DNA of 64,000 nt from Cercophora sp. LCS_1 (GCA_036250225.1 JAPZLL010000031.1:124001-188000); one strand, 5' to 3'. Counted from the first letter of the stretch, positions 13,029-25,262 are shown. Made by a program: numbers and translations. The notes: a model not told the origin generated them from the letters alone.

Positions 13029-15701
13029 CTACTTCGAGAACCCGTCCCCTTTCTGTGCGACCTCTTTTCTAGCCAGGACCTCGACATCACGACTCAGCAG
13101 CTGCCTTAGCTGGGAGGTAATAACCTTGACTGCTTCATCCTTTGCCTTTGATTTTCCCACATCACTCTGACGGGGTGAAGGTGTAGACACCTGCTGTCCG
13201 GTCTTGCCGGGGCTTGAAATGTCCTGTGCTGACGAAGCGGGTGAAACAACCGGGCGAACTCTAGGCGCGGGGAAGTTCTCCTTCTTGTCAATAGCGTCTA
13301 CCAGGCGCTTGAATCGCTTAAAGAGAGCCTCAGCCCGGACGAGAGTGGATTCTAGGTCGATTGTGCCTGAAAGTTCGTTGACTATACTGTGTTAGCTTTG
13401 ATTACAAGCGAGAATGTTGCGTAGTAGAAGACATACCGTACTTGAGCACTTCGTCAAAGTGCTTCAGATGCGTCATTATCACATCTCGATGCTTTTCCAG
13501 TATTGCCAACGCAACGAAAAGATGAAAACTGCTGCTCAAATAGTCTGTCCAGAGGCTCTCCCACAGACGAAGCACATCCATCCACTGGAACTCGCGTTTG
13601 TACCAGACGAGCAGCATGCGGAAGAAGAAAAAAAAGTTTGTGCTGTCTGCCGTTTGCAAGTGGGTGTAGAGCTTGGGGTCCATAAATTGGACAAGGTGAT
13701 CGAGTGTCAAAAGTTGCGACCGCATGCCGGATTGATCCCTGAGAAAGTTGCGCTCCATTCGCTCCATGAAGCGCTGGAAGGCCCAAAACGCCAGCGCATC
13801 ATCCTGCAAAACAGCATAGATAGGCGCAAGGAGGTCCGACATGCCCTGAACGTAACCGAGGCCTCGGTTGTATTCATTATATGTGAGAAGCATATCTTTC
13901 ATCTGCTCCATGTGGACATTGGTGCCGACGCCGGCGAAGGGTGAGTCTGGATCAGGATGAGGAATATCCTCGCCAGCAAAAATCGGGACGTTGCGGTCTG
14001 TCCGGTGGACGTCTTTCTCTACAGATGGAGTCAGTATCTCTGTGGTGCAGCCAGACAAGGAAGCTTACCAATACGTCCTCTTTGCTCTCTCCACCACTCA
14101 CCCTCTTCCCCTTCCCCGCCCTGGTCGATCTGCCTCTCCCACCAGGAGCCCTTGAGTTTGATATACTCATCCCTAAAAGACGCCGCCTGTGCCTTTCGCT
14201 CATCCTCCGTACTGTACCAGTCATACACGCCGAGCAAAAACAGCCAGGCCTCTTTCCGTACGCCGTCTTCGGGATCCAACCCGCCGTGAAAGATTCTCTC
14301 CTTCACCTCGTCCACTGTCACAGACAGTCTCCCCGTACTTGGATCGAAGAAGGTTTTCCACTCCTTCATTGTTACCGCCTTCCTCAGTTGCTCGAGCGTC
14401 AGGCTGCTCGTACTGTCCAACAGCTCGAACTCGCCTACGTCGGTATCTTCCAGCTCCATAACATCCCTTGCGGTCCATATCCGCTGGTTTCGATCCCTCT
14501 CGCTTTGCTCCGCGATTCCCATTGCCCATCTTGCAAGATAGATCCTAGCGCTGTCGAACTCCTCCTGCAGTGTTTGAACCTCTGGGTTTCTCAAGAATCT
14601 CCTCATTTGCGGTGGTACCTTTGGACTGTCCAAGACATCTTGTGCCGCCTGGCGCGTGAATGTTGTAACCTTGCTGAACTTCTCCATTATGTTCCACCCT
14701 GTCTCTTTGACGAATTTCATCAACGGATCCATCTCACCCCCTGGGCCCCTGGACGGCCCTGCCACCCCTTTACCGCTGTCTTTCCCCCCAATCACACTCG
14801 GGGAGGAACTTGTCGTTAGTTTCCCGCCAAACGCAGCACTATCCTCTGCCGACGGCTCCACCAGGTAGATGTTTGGCTCCGCGTAACTCCTCTCGATTGT
14901 TACATAGCGTTTCAACCACCGGAGAACCTCGTCGCCGCCCCAAAACATCTCACCCCCATCGCCAAACGGATCGAATGTGTCCCTGGCACGCTTCTTTTTC
15001 TGGAGTATGGTGCTCTGGCACTCACTGTCGTGAAAGAATAGCGCCGGGAAGCTGTCGCCTGCCCGGCTGTTGATAATAACGCTGCCGAACCACCACCCCA
15101 AGCTCGGCGGCCTGACAAGCAGGCTATAGATTGCGTTAACAGGGATAGCAAACGCATAGTGACCGATGGAGCCGCGGTGCGTCGTGACGGTCGGCGGGGG
15201 AGGGACAAGATAAGACTGTTTAGGTGGCGAGTCGCCTTCGCACAGATCTACCTTGACATAGACAGAGGCGGAATCGCCGAGTTGTGATTCGGGAACCCAT
15301 GCAAGGAGGAGATCGGAAGATGCCGGGGATTTAGATGAGGAGGAGGAGGAGGGACGGTCGGTATTCGCCGGAGAGACATTCTTCTGCTGTAGAAGAGCGA
15401 TATAGCCAGGTATGTTGTCTTTGGCGGAAGGAGTGGGGTGGATGTAGACCTACGCAGTGGTTAGCCGTGGTTGGGGAGAGGAGAGGGGAGGAGAAGGGCT
15501 CACCTTGCTCTTGGAGTAGAGCAGCTTCACCCCACGGCCAGTCGGGGTATGGGTAATCGTGTCATATCCGCCCTCTTCGTCGTCGCTCATAGCATAGAAA
15601 CTGCCCGATGGGGAAGAGGAACGGCCGGGAGGGTTAACGGCCGAGGTTGCCGGGTCTCGAGAAGGTGGAGAGTTGCTCGTCGTTTTGGTGACTCGCGTCA
15701 T
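13029..15701 (-). CDS. GYP7: Gyp7-type TBC-domain Rab GTPase-activating protein
   Basis: Read on the minus strand: exons 15701-15504, 15449-14069, 14018-13437 and 13381-13029, 837 aa. The N-terminal half is the Gyp7/TBC1D15-like PH-related region (YVTIERSYAEPNIYLVEP). The C-terminal half is a TBC domain with both catalytic fingers: Arg in IEKDVHRTDR (R532) and Gln in GYVQGMSDL (Q584). Family knowledge: Gyp7 stimulates GTP hydrolysis by the vacuolar Rab Ypt7 and so restrains homotypic vacuole fusion. The tail (from about residue 720) is low-complexity with a basic end. Start: ATG at 15701 is the first in frame; a second Met about 38 codons later (MSDDEEGGY) is an alternative. All three introns have GT-AG ends and maintain phase. 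Confidence 0.92.
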
Positions 15702-16449
15702 TTTTGGCTCGGCCCCTCGAAGGTCAGGTTGCCAAACGACCGAAAACCATTTACCTCTATCGGAAAGCAGAGAGGTTTGGGATATGAGGGAGAGAATGGC
15801 GATATAAGGTATTTGAGGAGGTTTTGTGACGCTAGGACAAGTATAAAGGCCGCTGAGGGAGCCCCGCGTCGCATGATGCAACCCGGAGGGGCAGCTCCTA
15901 AGTAGAGATACTTGATTCACTACGTCAGTGGCGCCACATTCAAGGTACAGTGACTCCAGAACGCCAAGGCGCAGTCACGCTTTGCCTTCGTACGCAGGCT
16001 CAAGACAGTGTCGTCGTCATCTGCCACTCACACACGGCAGCAGCAACGAAGAATCTACGCCATGCTTCTCGCCGCGCTCGGCTTTGCACATCTTCGCACA
16101 ACTATGCTCCCGGTCAGCACGTTAGGGAAAACCCACACAACAGATATATCTTGTGACTTTTGAAATTGTAGAGATAAGGCTCCCGTTGGTTCGATGAGTA
16201 GTTCTTCATAAATTCCAGAACCTCGACGCCTTGACTAGCTCTTGAATCGGCAGCTCTGGACCCGCAGTGGCGGAAATGCAACGAAGAATAAACGGCACTT
16301 TGGACATAAAATCCCCCCTGAATATCCAGAAACTGCCCACCACGGTGACGCTAAAATTCCGCGGCTGCCTAGAGAGTAGTCTGAACCTATATACTCATAC
16401 GGACGTCGGGAAGGCTTGTCCATGAATCAGTTTCGCCTCTGCCCATTTA
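15702..16449. other. Intergenic region upstream of GYP7
   Basis: 748 nt between the Gyp7 start and the Mso1 stop, both on the minus strand. It should contain the Gyp7 promoter and the Mso1 3' UTR. No coding or RNA feature recognised. Confidence 0.55.
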
Positions 16450-17331
16450 TTATCGCATCCGGGGACCGCTTGGCAGCCCTCCTCTTCTTGGGCCACTCGG
16501 AAGACCGACCGGCCGGCGCCCACTGTTGCCGGCCCCAGAAGACCCGTAGTCGGACCCTCCTCCATAATAATCCATATCCCCGCCGGCCCACGGAGCGTTG
16601 GCAGACATGACTGGCCTATCATCGCCTGTATCATAAGCACCAGCTGGCGCGAGTCTGTCTTCGTAACTGCCGCCTCCGGTGTTCCCTCCTCGCCTGTTAC
16701 CCCCTTGCGGCTCGCGTGCCGGTGGCTGGAACGGCCCTCCACTCGATGCTGGACTCGTTGTTTTGGCTCCACCCCAGAGCCTCTGTTTCAGCTTGTCCTG
16801 TGCGCTTCCACCCCCCGAAGCTGGAGGGGTGCTTGTATCGTTGCGTCCGTACTGGCCTGCTTGTTGCTGATAGCTACCTGCACGCTGGCTCGGAAGCGGC
16901 CTAGATTGAACTTCTTCTCTCCCTCCACGCGCTGCTGGGGCACTTCCCGTGCGGTTGGCAAAAGGATTAGCCCTTCCACCCTGACGGAGCGAAGTTGGTG
17001 GATTTTGCTGGTTGTTGGTGTTGTTGTTGTCCCAGAGACTGCTCAGGCTTCCCCCACTCTGTTGAGGGTTATTGTTGCTAAGTCCGCCATAGCGACTGCC
17101 GACTTGATTCTGCGCTGCGTAGACGGGTTGAACAGGCGGGGGTGCCTTGGGATCGGGAGGAAGCCATCCGGGGAACGGCTGCCCCTTTTCCGCGTAATAA
17201 GCACGAAGTACGCGGCAGACATGGGTGTCATCTTCGGTGTCACCGTCGGTTTCGCCGCTAAAGTAGGTGCGTTGAAGCTTCGTGATGTTCGTAGAGGCGT
17301 TGGTAAGAAGGTTGCTGTACCACGACGCCAT
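16450..17331 (-). CDS. MSO1: Mso1-like Sec1-interacting secretion protein
   Basis: Single-exon gene of 293 aa, no intron needed. The first 65 residues match the Mso1 Sec1-binding domain (WYSNLLTNASTNITKLQRTYF...CRVLRAYYAEKGQPFPGWLPPDP). The rest is low-complexity, rich in Gln, Asn, Gly, Pro and Arg, ending in two copies of GLPSGPR in a basic tail. Family knowledge: Mso1 binds Sec1 and membranes at sites of exocytosis and assists SNARE assembly during vesicle fusion. The function is inferred from the N-terminal domain alone because the tail is not conserved. Its start lies 543 bp from that of the divergent polymerase delta gene. Confidence 0.87.
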   Translation of the reverse strand: MASWYSNLLTNASTNITKLQRTYFSGETDGDTEDDTHVCRVLRAYYAEKGQPFPGWLPPDPKAPPPVQPVYAAQNQVGSRYGGLSNNNPQQSGGSLSSLWDNNNTNNQQNPPTSLRQGGRANPFANRTGSAPAARGGREEVQSRPLPSQRAGSYQQQAGQYGRNDTSTPPASGGGSAQDKLKQRLWGGAKTTSPASSGGPFQPPAREPQGGNRRGGNTGGGSYEDRLAPAGAYDTGDDRPVMSANAPWAGGDMDYYGGGSDYGSSGAGNSGRRPVGLPSGPRRGGLPSGPRMR

Positions 17332-17445
17332 GATGGCGGGTACGCGACCAAGAACAAGACTGGCCTAGGATGAGCGGGGGAGCCTGGTCGAAATTGACGT
17401 AAGGGGGTGGTGCAAAGCGAGGGTGGATTCGTAGTTCGAGAGGTC

Positions 17446-17451
17446 ACGCGT
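17446..17451. promoter_or_regulatory. Candidate MCB element (ACGCGT)
   Basis: ACGCGT is the MBF-binding MluI cell-cycle box that drives G1/S transcription of replication genes in yeasts. Here it sits 424 bp upstream of the polymerase delta start codon and about 115 bp upstream of the divergent Mso1 start. A 6-bp palindrome occurs by chance about every 4 kb, so this is suggestive only. Confidence 0.35.
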
Positions 17452-17646
17452 TTTCGAATTTCCCCTCTTGAGTCAAGGTTGGCGAGCTCCGATGTGCGTC
17501 AAGTTTGATCGGTTGTGTGTTGTTCAGTCGACAATGCAAATGTAGTGTTCGGCGGTTGCGTTCCAATGGTTTCACATCAACGGCGTGGTTGGGTCGGACC
17601 ATCGCGGCCCCGCAGCAGTGCCCCGCCAAACGCGCTGGTGTCCGGG

Positions 17647-17654
17647 TTAGGGTT
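17647..17654 (+). promoter_or_regulatory. Telobox-like TTAGGGTT
   Basis: TTAGGGTT matches the telomere-repeat motif bound by Tbf1/TRF-type Myb proteins in fungi. It lies about 220 bp upstream of the POL3 start. Only one and a half repeat units are present, so this is not telomeric DNA. A regulatory role is an inference. Confidence 0.35.
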
Positions 17655-17874
17655 GCCGTCTCGCGAACTTTCTTCGTCAATTAAAGTTCGCGTCACTCAA
17701 GTGGGGCAGTCACGTCCAAGGCCAAAGGCGCGTCCCCCTGGCTGGAATTTCAGACCATCAATCCGCTCCTCCCCAGTACCGTGCTTCCAAACAACAACAC
17801 AACGGGAGTCCGCGATGCCAAATCGAACGATACACCTCCCATGACCTGAAAATTCTCAGATAAAGCACATCAAA

Positions 17875-20800
17875 ATGGCTGCGACTTCGTTACCGCAAAA
17901 GCGTGTGTTCGGCGAAGCATCCAGCGCCCGCCGTAACATCCCCGCCACGCCTTCGTCCGCCTCCAAAAAGCGACGCCTCGATATTCCTTCGTCCTCGCCA
18001 GCTGTTCGCTTCAACAGCTCCCAGAATAATGGCAAGGGAAGATTGGCGTCCAGCCAGGTGAAGAGCACCTTTGAGAGCGAGGTGCTTGAGCGCATGAGCC
18101 AGGACATCACCGAACTCAAGCAAGCCAATGCGGAAAAGGACCAGACATGGGAGCGCCCTCCCGTCCCTGCCGACTTCGACCCGGGGAAGGACAATCTAAT
18201 CTTTCAGTCCATCGAAGCAGAAGAAGGTACTATCCATGGCGGACAAGCCGCGGTCAAGCTCTTCGGTGTTACCGAGTACGGCAACTCGGTTCTCCTCCAT
18301 GTCAAGGACTTCAAACATTACCTCTATGTCGCCGCCCCCGTGTCCTTCAGCGCTGAGGATTGCCCCAAGTTCCGAGCCTATCTAGAAGGTCAAATAGCCA
18401 TGCATCAGACGACGATTCACTCGGTCACACTGACGATGCGAGAGAACATCTATGGTTTTCAAGGCAACACACAAAATCCTTACATCAAGATCGCCGTCAC
18501 AGACCCAAAGTACATCAGCAAGGTGCGAACAGCGATTGAGAAGGGCGACGCGAACTGGAAAGGCATGTGGAAGAGCGCCGATGGCACAATCATGACGTAC
18601 GATAACCTCCAATACCTCCTCCGCTTCATGGTTGACTGTTCCATCGCCGGCATGTCGTGGGTGGAAGCGCCAGCAAACAAGTACCGGCTTATGCAAGACA
18701 AGCAGTCAAACTGCCAGATCGAAGCCGAGATCAGCTATCGCGACTTGATTGCGCACAAACCCATCGGCGAATGGTCCAAGATGGCGCCCCTCAGAATCTT
18801 GTCCTTCGATATTGAGTGTGCGGGTCGCAAGGGCATCTTCCCCGAGGCAACCCATGATTCCGTCATCCAGATTGCCAACATTGTTACCAAATACGGTGAC
18901 AGCAAGCCTTTCGTCCGCAACGTGTTCTGTCTCGACAACACCAGCCCTATTGTTGCAACCCAAATTCTCTCGTTCGACAAGGAGGAGCAGATGCTTGCCT
19001 CATGGCGGGACTTTCTCGAAAAGGTTGACCCCGATGTTATTATCGGTTACAATATTGCCAACTTCGATTTTCCCTATCTGCTCGACCGCGCGAAGCATCT
19101 GAAAGTTGCTGGGTTCGAGTTCTGGTCCCGTACTCGGGTCAAGTCGGTGGCCAAAGAGACCAACTTTTCAAGCAAGCAGATGGGTAATCGCGACACCAAG
19201 GCCACAAATACCAACGGCCGTCTACAGCTGGACCTTTTGCAACTGGTCCAGCGGGATCACCATCTCCGCAGTTATACGCTCAACTCAGTCTGCTCGCATT
19301 TCTTGGGAGAACAGAAAGAAGACGTTCACCACTCCATGATCACGGAACTCTTTGAGGGTACCCCCGAGTCACGACGACGTTTGGCTCTGTACTGTCTCAA
19401 AGATGCATATCTCCCGCAGAGACTCATGGACAAACTGTCCTGTCTCGAAAACTACACCGAAATGGCAAGAGTCACGGGTGTGCCCTTCAGCTTCCTCCTG
19501 GCCAGAGGTCAACAGGTCAAATTCTTGAGCCAGCTCTTCCGGAAAGCCCTGGAGCAAAAACTTGTCATTCCCAACCTCCGCTCCGACTCGTCCGAAGATC
19601 AATATGAAGGTGCCACAGTCATCGAACCCACCCGTGGCTACTACGACGTCCCGATTGCGACTCTCGACTTCGCTTCCCTGTATCCCAGTATCATGCAGGC
19701 CCATAACCTCTGCTACACCACGCTTATCAAGAAGAAAGATATTGAGAGGTGGAGTTTGGTCAAGGATGAAGACTACATTGTCACACCTAACGGCGACATG
19801 TTCGTGACCACTAAGCAGAGGAAGGGGCTCCTTGCACAGATCCTAGAGGAGCTGTTGGCTGCCAGAAAGCAGGCCAAGCGAGAACTGGCAGTTGAGACGG
19901 ATCCCTTCAAAAAAGCCGTGCTGAACGGTCGTCAGCTGGCTCTGAAGATCAGTGCAAACTCCGTCTACGGTCTCACTGGTGCCACCAATGGCAAGCTCCC
20001 TTGTCTTGAAATCGCCAGTAGCACAACCGCGTTCGGACGAACCATGATTGAGAGGACGAAGCAGGAAGTGGAGGCCAGGTATTGCATCGCCAATGGGTAT
20101 TCCCACGATGCCCAAGTCATCTACGGTGATACCGACTCGGTCATGGTGAAATTTGGCACCAAGGACCTTGCCGAAGCCATGAAACTCGGCGAAGATGCCT
20201 CGCAGTTCGTCTCGAGCAAGTTCATCAAGCCCATCAAGCTGGAGTTCGAGAAGGTTTACTTCCCTTATCTTTTGATCAACAAGAAGCGCTATGCCGGTCT
20301 GTACTGGACAAAGCCCGAGAAGTACGACAAGATGGATACGAAAGGTATCGAGACAGTTCGTCGAGATAACTGCCTCCTGGTTCAAACCGTCATCGAAAAG
20401 GTTCTAAGAATGATTCTCATTGACCGGGACGTCCCCGGCGCCCAAGAGTAAGCACCCATAGCAGTTAACTCGGAGGCAAGACCTAACACTTTGCAGGTAT
20501 GTCAAGGACACCATCGCCGATCTACTTCAGAACAAGGTCGACATGTCTAAGCTGGTGATTACCAAAGCTCTCACCAAAGATGACTACGCAGCCAAACAGG
20601 CTCACGTCGAGCTCGCCCACCGCATGAAGAAGCGCGATGCTGGTTCTGCCCCGGCCTTGGGCGACCGTGTAGCGTACGTCATGGTCAAGGGCGCTGCCGG
20701 CTCGAAGAACTTTGAGCGCTCTGAGGACCCCATCTACGTCCTAGAACACAATGTGCCAATCGATACCCGCTACTACCTTGACAACCAGTTGGCTAAACCA

Positions 20801-21238
20801 CTCGGGCGTATCTTCGAACCCATCCTTGGTGAGACGAAGGCCAAGTCCCTGCTTCATGGCGATCACACACGCGCGATCTCGGTCGCCGCTCCAACCGTCG
20901 GCGGTCTCATGAAGTTCGCAAAGAAGACGCAGACGTGCATGGGTTGCAAAAAGCCCCTGACGGGCAAGGAAGAGAGCGAAGGCGCCGTCTGCAAGGATGA
21001 CGCGCCACGGGTGGGTGAGCTATATAAAAAGACACTGGATAAGGTGTCAGATCTGCAGGTCAGATTTGGCAGGCTGTGGACTCAGTGCCAGAGGTGTCAG
21101 GGGAGCATGCACTGTGAAGTCATTTGCAGCAGCAAGGATTGTCCAATCTTTTACATGCGGATGAAAGCGAAGAAGGATCTGGAGGACGCGAACAAAGAGC
21201 TCACGCGGTTTGATTTTGACCAGGCCGCCATGTGGTAA
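17875..21238 (+). CDS. POL3: DNA polymerase delta catalytic subunit
   Basis: Exons 17875-20447 and 20497-21238 (49-nt intron with CTAAC) give 1104 aa, the normal size. It is the B-family replicative polymerase for lagging-strand synthesis and repair. The proofreading exonuclease has Exo I FDIECAGRKG (D312, E314), Exo II YNIANFDFPYLLDRA and Exo III YCLKDAYLP. Polymerase motifs are A DFASLYPSIMQAHN (D598), B KISANSVYGLTGA and C YGDTDSVMV (D752, D754). The C-terminal CysB cluster, the 4Fe-4S site that recruits the B subunit, is intact (CQRC...CSSKDCPIFYMR). CysA has only three of four expected cysteines: C1005, C1008 and C1023 are present, but position 1026 is Asp. The N-terminal 100 residues are basic and disordered. 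Confidence 0.97.
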
Positions 21239-24200
21239 GCGGGTTTCTCGAGAAATAGGAGGAGGGATCAAAGCTTCACTACCTTAAGCAGGCATAGGCG
21301 TTTTTAGGAGGACAATTGGTCGGCGGCATTCTCAGAAGAGTTTTGATGGACGGGACAGCATTGTGATGTATATGTAGAGCAACTCGTTGATACTGGGTTG
21401 ATATATTACCCTAATGCCCAATCTATGACATTCGACACAGGGACTCCGTTCACTAGAATAAGTACGGCAGACAGTAGAGTGGCGAAGTAGCAATGAGTGC
21501 TGTCAACAGAAGCGCAAGACATGGCGTTGTTGCTATACTGGTGAGCGAGATACGTGCCTTACTCGTGAACTACTCACAAACTAATATTCTAAATGCTTGT
21601 AGACATCCGAAAGCAGCCCTGGTTCCCGGGTGTCCTGATTTTTTGCAAGCTTGGTAAATGGAAGCAGCGAGCTCCTGTCAGAAGGGGGGGGAGTTTATAC
21701 TCTAGGAGCAGGGTTCGTGCCCGAACTTCAAGTCGCAAGTGGCTTTGAAGACACCTGTAACTTTATTGCTTCATATACTCGGTCATTCTTTCCTTGTTGG
21801 AGTTCTCCGTTTGAAGCGCTTGCCATTGTGAACGTCAGGCGCCGGTGTTGAACCCAACCGCCTCCAGTTGTCGGAAGCGACTACCATATTTCCCAGTTGG
21901 CCTAATAACGCAAAGTTGAGTTGAGGATACGGCGACTCACTGTAATGATGAGAGGAGCTTCCTAGGATGCATAGCTGACAAGCATTAATCAACGGGTTGC
22001 TTCCTTTCATGGCGAGAGCGCCTTCGTTCCATGATGTAGTCTGTGGCCACTACCTACCACTTCAGCTGGCTCTTGGAACGTTAGCACTTGCCCTGTTTCC
22101 AATCAAATCTCAGATACATCACTGGAGCAGAACGGGCCGCTTGATCCCGTCTCTAGCAAAGTCACCATGCCAGGTGCACGACGGGCTGTACAGCTCTTTC
22201 CTGTCTTACATCTTCCACGTACGTCTCCCGGCCAATCCGACGCCAACATATGCTGCACATGGGACACCTGAAAGACACAGTCGTAACATTATTTATTATT
22301 TAGTAGTCATGGTTCTAAGTTTGCTCAAATATGCACGCAAAAGAAACAAAATGTTCGGTATCTCCCATGTCTCTCGCAAGTGCGAGCAGTTCACGCCGAA
22401 CCTCGGCAGCCATTGGCGTCTTGTGACCATTACCCACCACAAACAATCGATCAGATAACCATAACTGCGCCAAAACAACTAACTAAATCAAAGTTATCAG
22501 ATCCGCAGATGGTGCCGGGACGCAACGGGGCGCTGCTGGCTGCAGCCGGATGTACTGCCGGGTCACGAAACACGCAGTTTGGCGTGCCAGCAACCGCAGG
22601 GGCTGGTACATACTACCAAATACAGCGCGTACAGATACTTGGGTACGTATATCGCTCCCGGCGGTGTGGTTTGTGTTCCAAGTGGGGGATACAGTGGGGG
22701 CGCGACTTGATGGTCAAAAACAAGCAACGGTGAAGCTTTCGTGATAGGGATCTTATCTCACACAACAAGGTTTGCCGCAGAATATTGGAGACATTCGAGT
22801 GACTTTGCCACCCCTCGTAGTCCTACATCCACACAGGTACCTAACTTGTCCCACGGTTGAGGCTCGGCGGGATGATGACATCGGGGCCATTATAAGTCGA
22901 TGGGGATGGCACGTGAAACACGACTTACCCCGGATACCATACCCGGCGGCACAACAGTAAAGCTACGGTGTAACCAAGGTAGACATCAGCGATTCTATCG
23001 CGGATTGTATCGTGGTGAAGTTGTCGACCGCGATCCCCCACAACCACCAGCATGGCAGATGGTCACCAACAAAAGCCAACAGGTTCGGGCCCTTCTTTTC
23101 GTCGCGGAAAGCCGAGCCTATGATTCACGTCGGAGATTGCTCAAACGTATTGCGCCCGATAATGAGTACAGCCGGCGGAAACCGCTGCTTTCGCTGTGGA
23201 GAATACGTCTAGCGTAGGACTTCCCATCCCCCGGTCCTAGGAAGGGAGGGGAGTGAGGTAGCGGTGAACAACAGGGGCCGTTGACGAACGGGCACGATGG
23301 CGGCACGAAGATCCGGACGCTCGGCCATCACGACCACCTCCGAATCGGCGACCATCGTCGCCATCCAGCAACCGTGTCCAGATGGTTGCAGTCGAGAGCC
23401 AACATGAAGCACCAGAGCTTCCGGCCTCGCTTAGACACTACAAAGGAAGATCAGTCCTTCTTATAAAAACCACCTCGCCCATTGGTCAATGGCTTGGGCG
23501 AGGGTGTCGATGAGCGACGTCAATTATATAAAGATTTGTTTACAATTGCTCTTCTGACCACTCAGCGTCGAGCCCGGAGATGCATCGAAGCTTGGGTGCT
23601 GAGACCACACCAATTACTTGCAGGATGCCACTGACCCCCACGACCCCGGCAGCTCTCTTGTTCTCGTACCGCTGAATTGGACCGCGAATGTTCCTGTCCC
23701 AACTTCCTTGATTGCGACGAGGAGCGCTGCCTGCTGTGCACACGCGCGCATTTCCCGCAAGCGGAGCTTGGGTTGCAATGCGTGTCTCCCATCGCGACCT
23801 TTCCTGTGTCGTTGAAATTGAGGGAATTGTGAGGCTAATAGTCTGTCTGCGTCTGGAACAAGTTCGGGGTCCCCATGCGGAAACAACCACGACCAGGGTC
23901 TCGCGGGGTCAGAGCCAACGGCCGACGAGAAGAGCGGTACCCATCGCTCGGGATGACGCAGTGGGCAGGCATCAGATCTCAAAGCTGCAGCGAAAGAAGC
24001 AAAGAAGACATAAATCGCTATCTCTGATTTTGTAGCCAATCCGAGGCCGCGGTTGCCACCAACCTCTTAGCCATTTCCATTGATGATCGCAGCTGAAACT
24101 GGCCATGCAAGGCTGAACCCTTCTCGAAAAAGTCCGCAAACCCAAAAGGGTGTGGAGCGAGATCGGAGCCTGCAGCGGCGACACCGCGATACCCCGTCAA

Positions 24201-24403
24201 GTCACGATAACTTTCCGGAAGAAAACGGCAGGCATTGGATCCATCTCCTTTTTTTTTCCCCCCTTCTGGATCTTTTCCCACGTCGGCGCTATTTTGCCTC
24301 CCGCTCCGCTAAGGTGGCACTTGTGCAAGTGAGTGGCACCCGTGGAGTTCACGTCCTCTGTCGCTGAGCCTTCGCCGCTTGGAGGGGTTCTTGACCACGC
24401 GAG

Positions 24404-24614
24404 CTTATCACGAGGCGACCAATCGACATCGCTGGATAAGCTTCTTTCTGTCCAGCCGGCCCGCCATTGGGCCGGGATCTCCTTGGCGCTCCTTGGCGTC
24501 AAGTCCGCACACGAGTCGTTCGAACACTGATGAGACTGGCCACAAACCGCTCACCTGGAGCGACATCGCAGCCCGGCGCACACCCAATCGTGGCGGGGCA
24601 CGGGTATTGATAAG
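24404..24614. promoter_or_regulatory. GATA/CCAAT cluster upstream of NADP-GDH
   Basis: GATAAG occurs at 24404-24409 (minus strand), 24435-24440 and 24609-24614 (plus), with CCAAT at 24419-24423 and its complement ATTGG at 24466-24470. HGATAR is the binding site of AreA/NIT-2, the global nitrogen activator of filamentous fungi, and CCAAT binds the HAP complex. Paired GATA sites are typical of nitrogen-regulated promoters. They lie about 650-860 bp upstream of the glutamate dehydrogenase start. Regulation is inferred from the motifs only. Confidence 0.45.
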
Positions 24615-25106
24615 GTGATGAGGTCGATGGCGCACAGCGCCCCCAACAGCGAATGTGATCTGCAGCGTGACCTGCCGTGGAAAATATCGCAAATATGAAG
24701 ATGCGAGCACGGCTGCCGTCTCCAACGTGCAATTTTGTGTCGTGCCCTGGCCGAAGAGGGGAACGTTGGCCGCGAAGCCGCGCGAGTGGGACGTTGTCCC
24801 CTGCGGGGTGAGCGAATACCGGCAGCTCCATGTAACCAGTCCCCTAGGTCGAGTACCCCCACAGGGACCCCCCCCGTGTACATGGCACGTCGTGCGGCCC
24901 TTTTCCATGATTGATGCCAGGTCTGGCCGTGCTGTGATGCGAGCCATGCAGCTCTGTTGAGCCCGCATTTCCCGAATTCCCAATGGCCGCCGCTCCTGCC
25001 TTTGTCGGACGGATCAAGCTGTGCGACCGATGTAGCATCTCGCCTCGTCCCATCTGTTGAACATTGCCCCTAGCCCCTTCCCCCCACCGGTGGTCGGCTC
25101 TGCCCA

Positions 25107-25112
25107 TATATA
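25107..25112 (+). promoter_or_regulatory. TATA box of the NADP-GDH gene
   Basis: TATATA at 25107-25112 lies 151 bp before the start codon and is followed by a pyrimidine-rich leader, as in many highly expressed fungal genes. The stretch between it and the ATG would be a 5' UTR of roughly 100-120 nt. Confidence 0.6.
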
Positions 25113-25262
25113 CCTGCCTTCGCCATCCCTCACGGCCATCATCCGCCTTCCACCCTCCTTCACTTTGCAAGCCAACTTCGAGCCAAGGAACCGACATCCG
25201 GGATCAGCTTTGACTCCGACTTGCTCAGGACACCCAACATTCAACCCACCCCACCAGTCACC

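Larger units (their letters stand above)
17332..17874. other. Divergent promoter region MSO1 / POL3
   Basis: 543 bp separating the two start codons. It contains an ACGCGT hexamer at 17446-17451, further CG-rich elements (TTCGCG near 17685, AACGCG near 17628) and TTAGGGTT at 17647-17654. No ORF of note. Confidence 0.6.
21239..25262. other. Intergenic region upstream of NADP-GDH (about 4.0 kb)
   Basis: No credible gene. Open stretches up to about 190 codons on either strand have no recognisable domain and no splice-linked partners. The last 900 bp look like a fungal promoter: three GATAAG sites, two CCAAT boxes, a T/C-rich stretch near 24250-24280 and a TATA box near 25107. Much of 21.3-23.5 kb is featureless to me. 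Confidence 0.6.

Noticed and set aside
23614..24039. Minus-strand 141-codon open frame with a hydrophobic start
   Set aside because: No recognisable domain, no splice partners and composition like the surrounding non-coding DNA.
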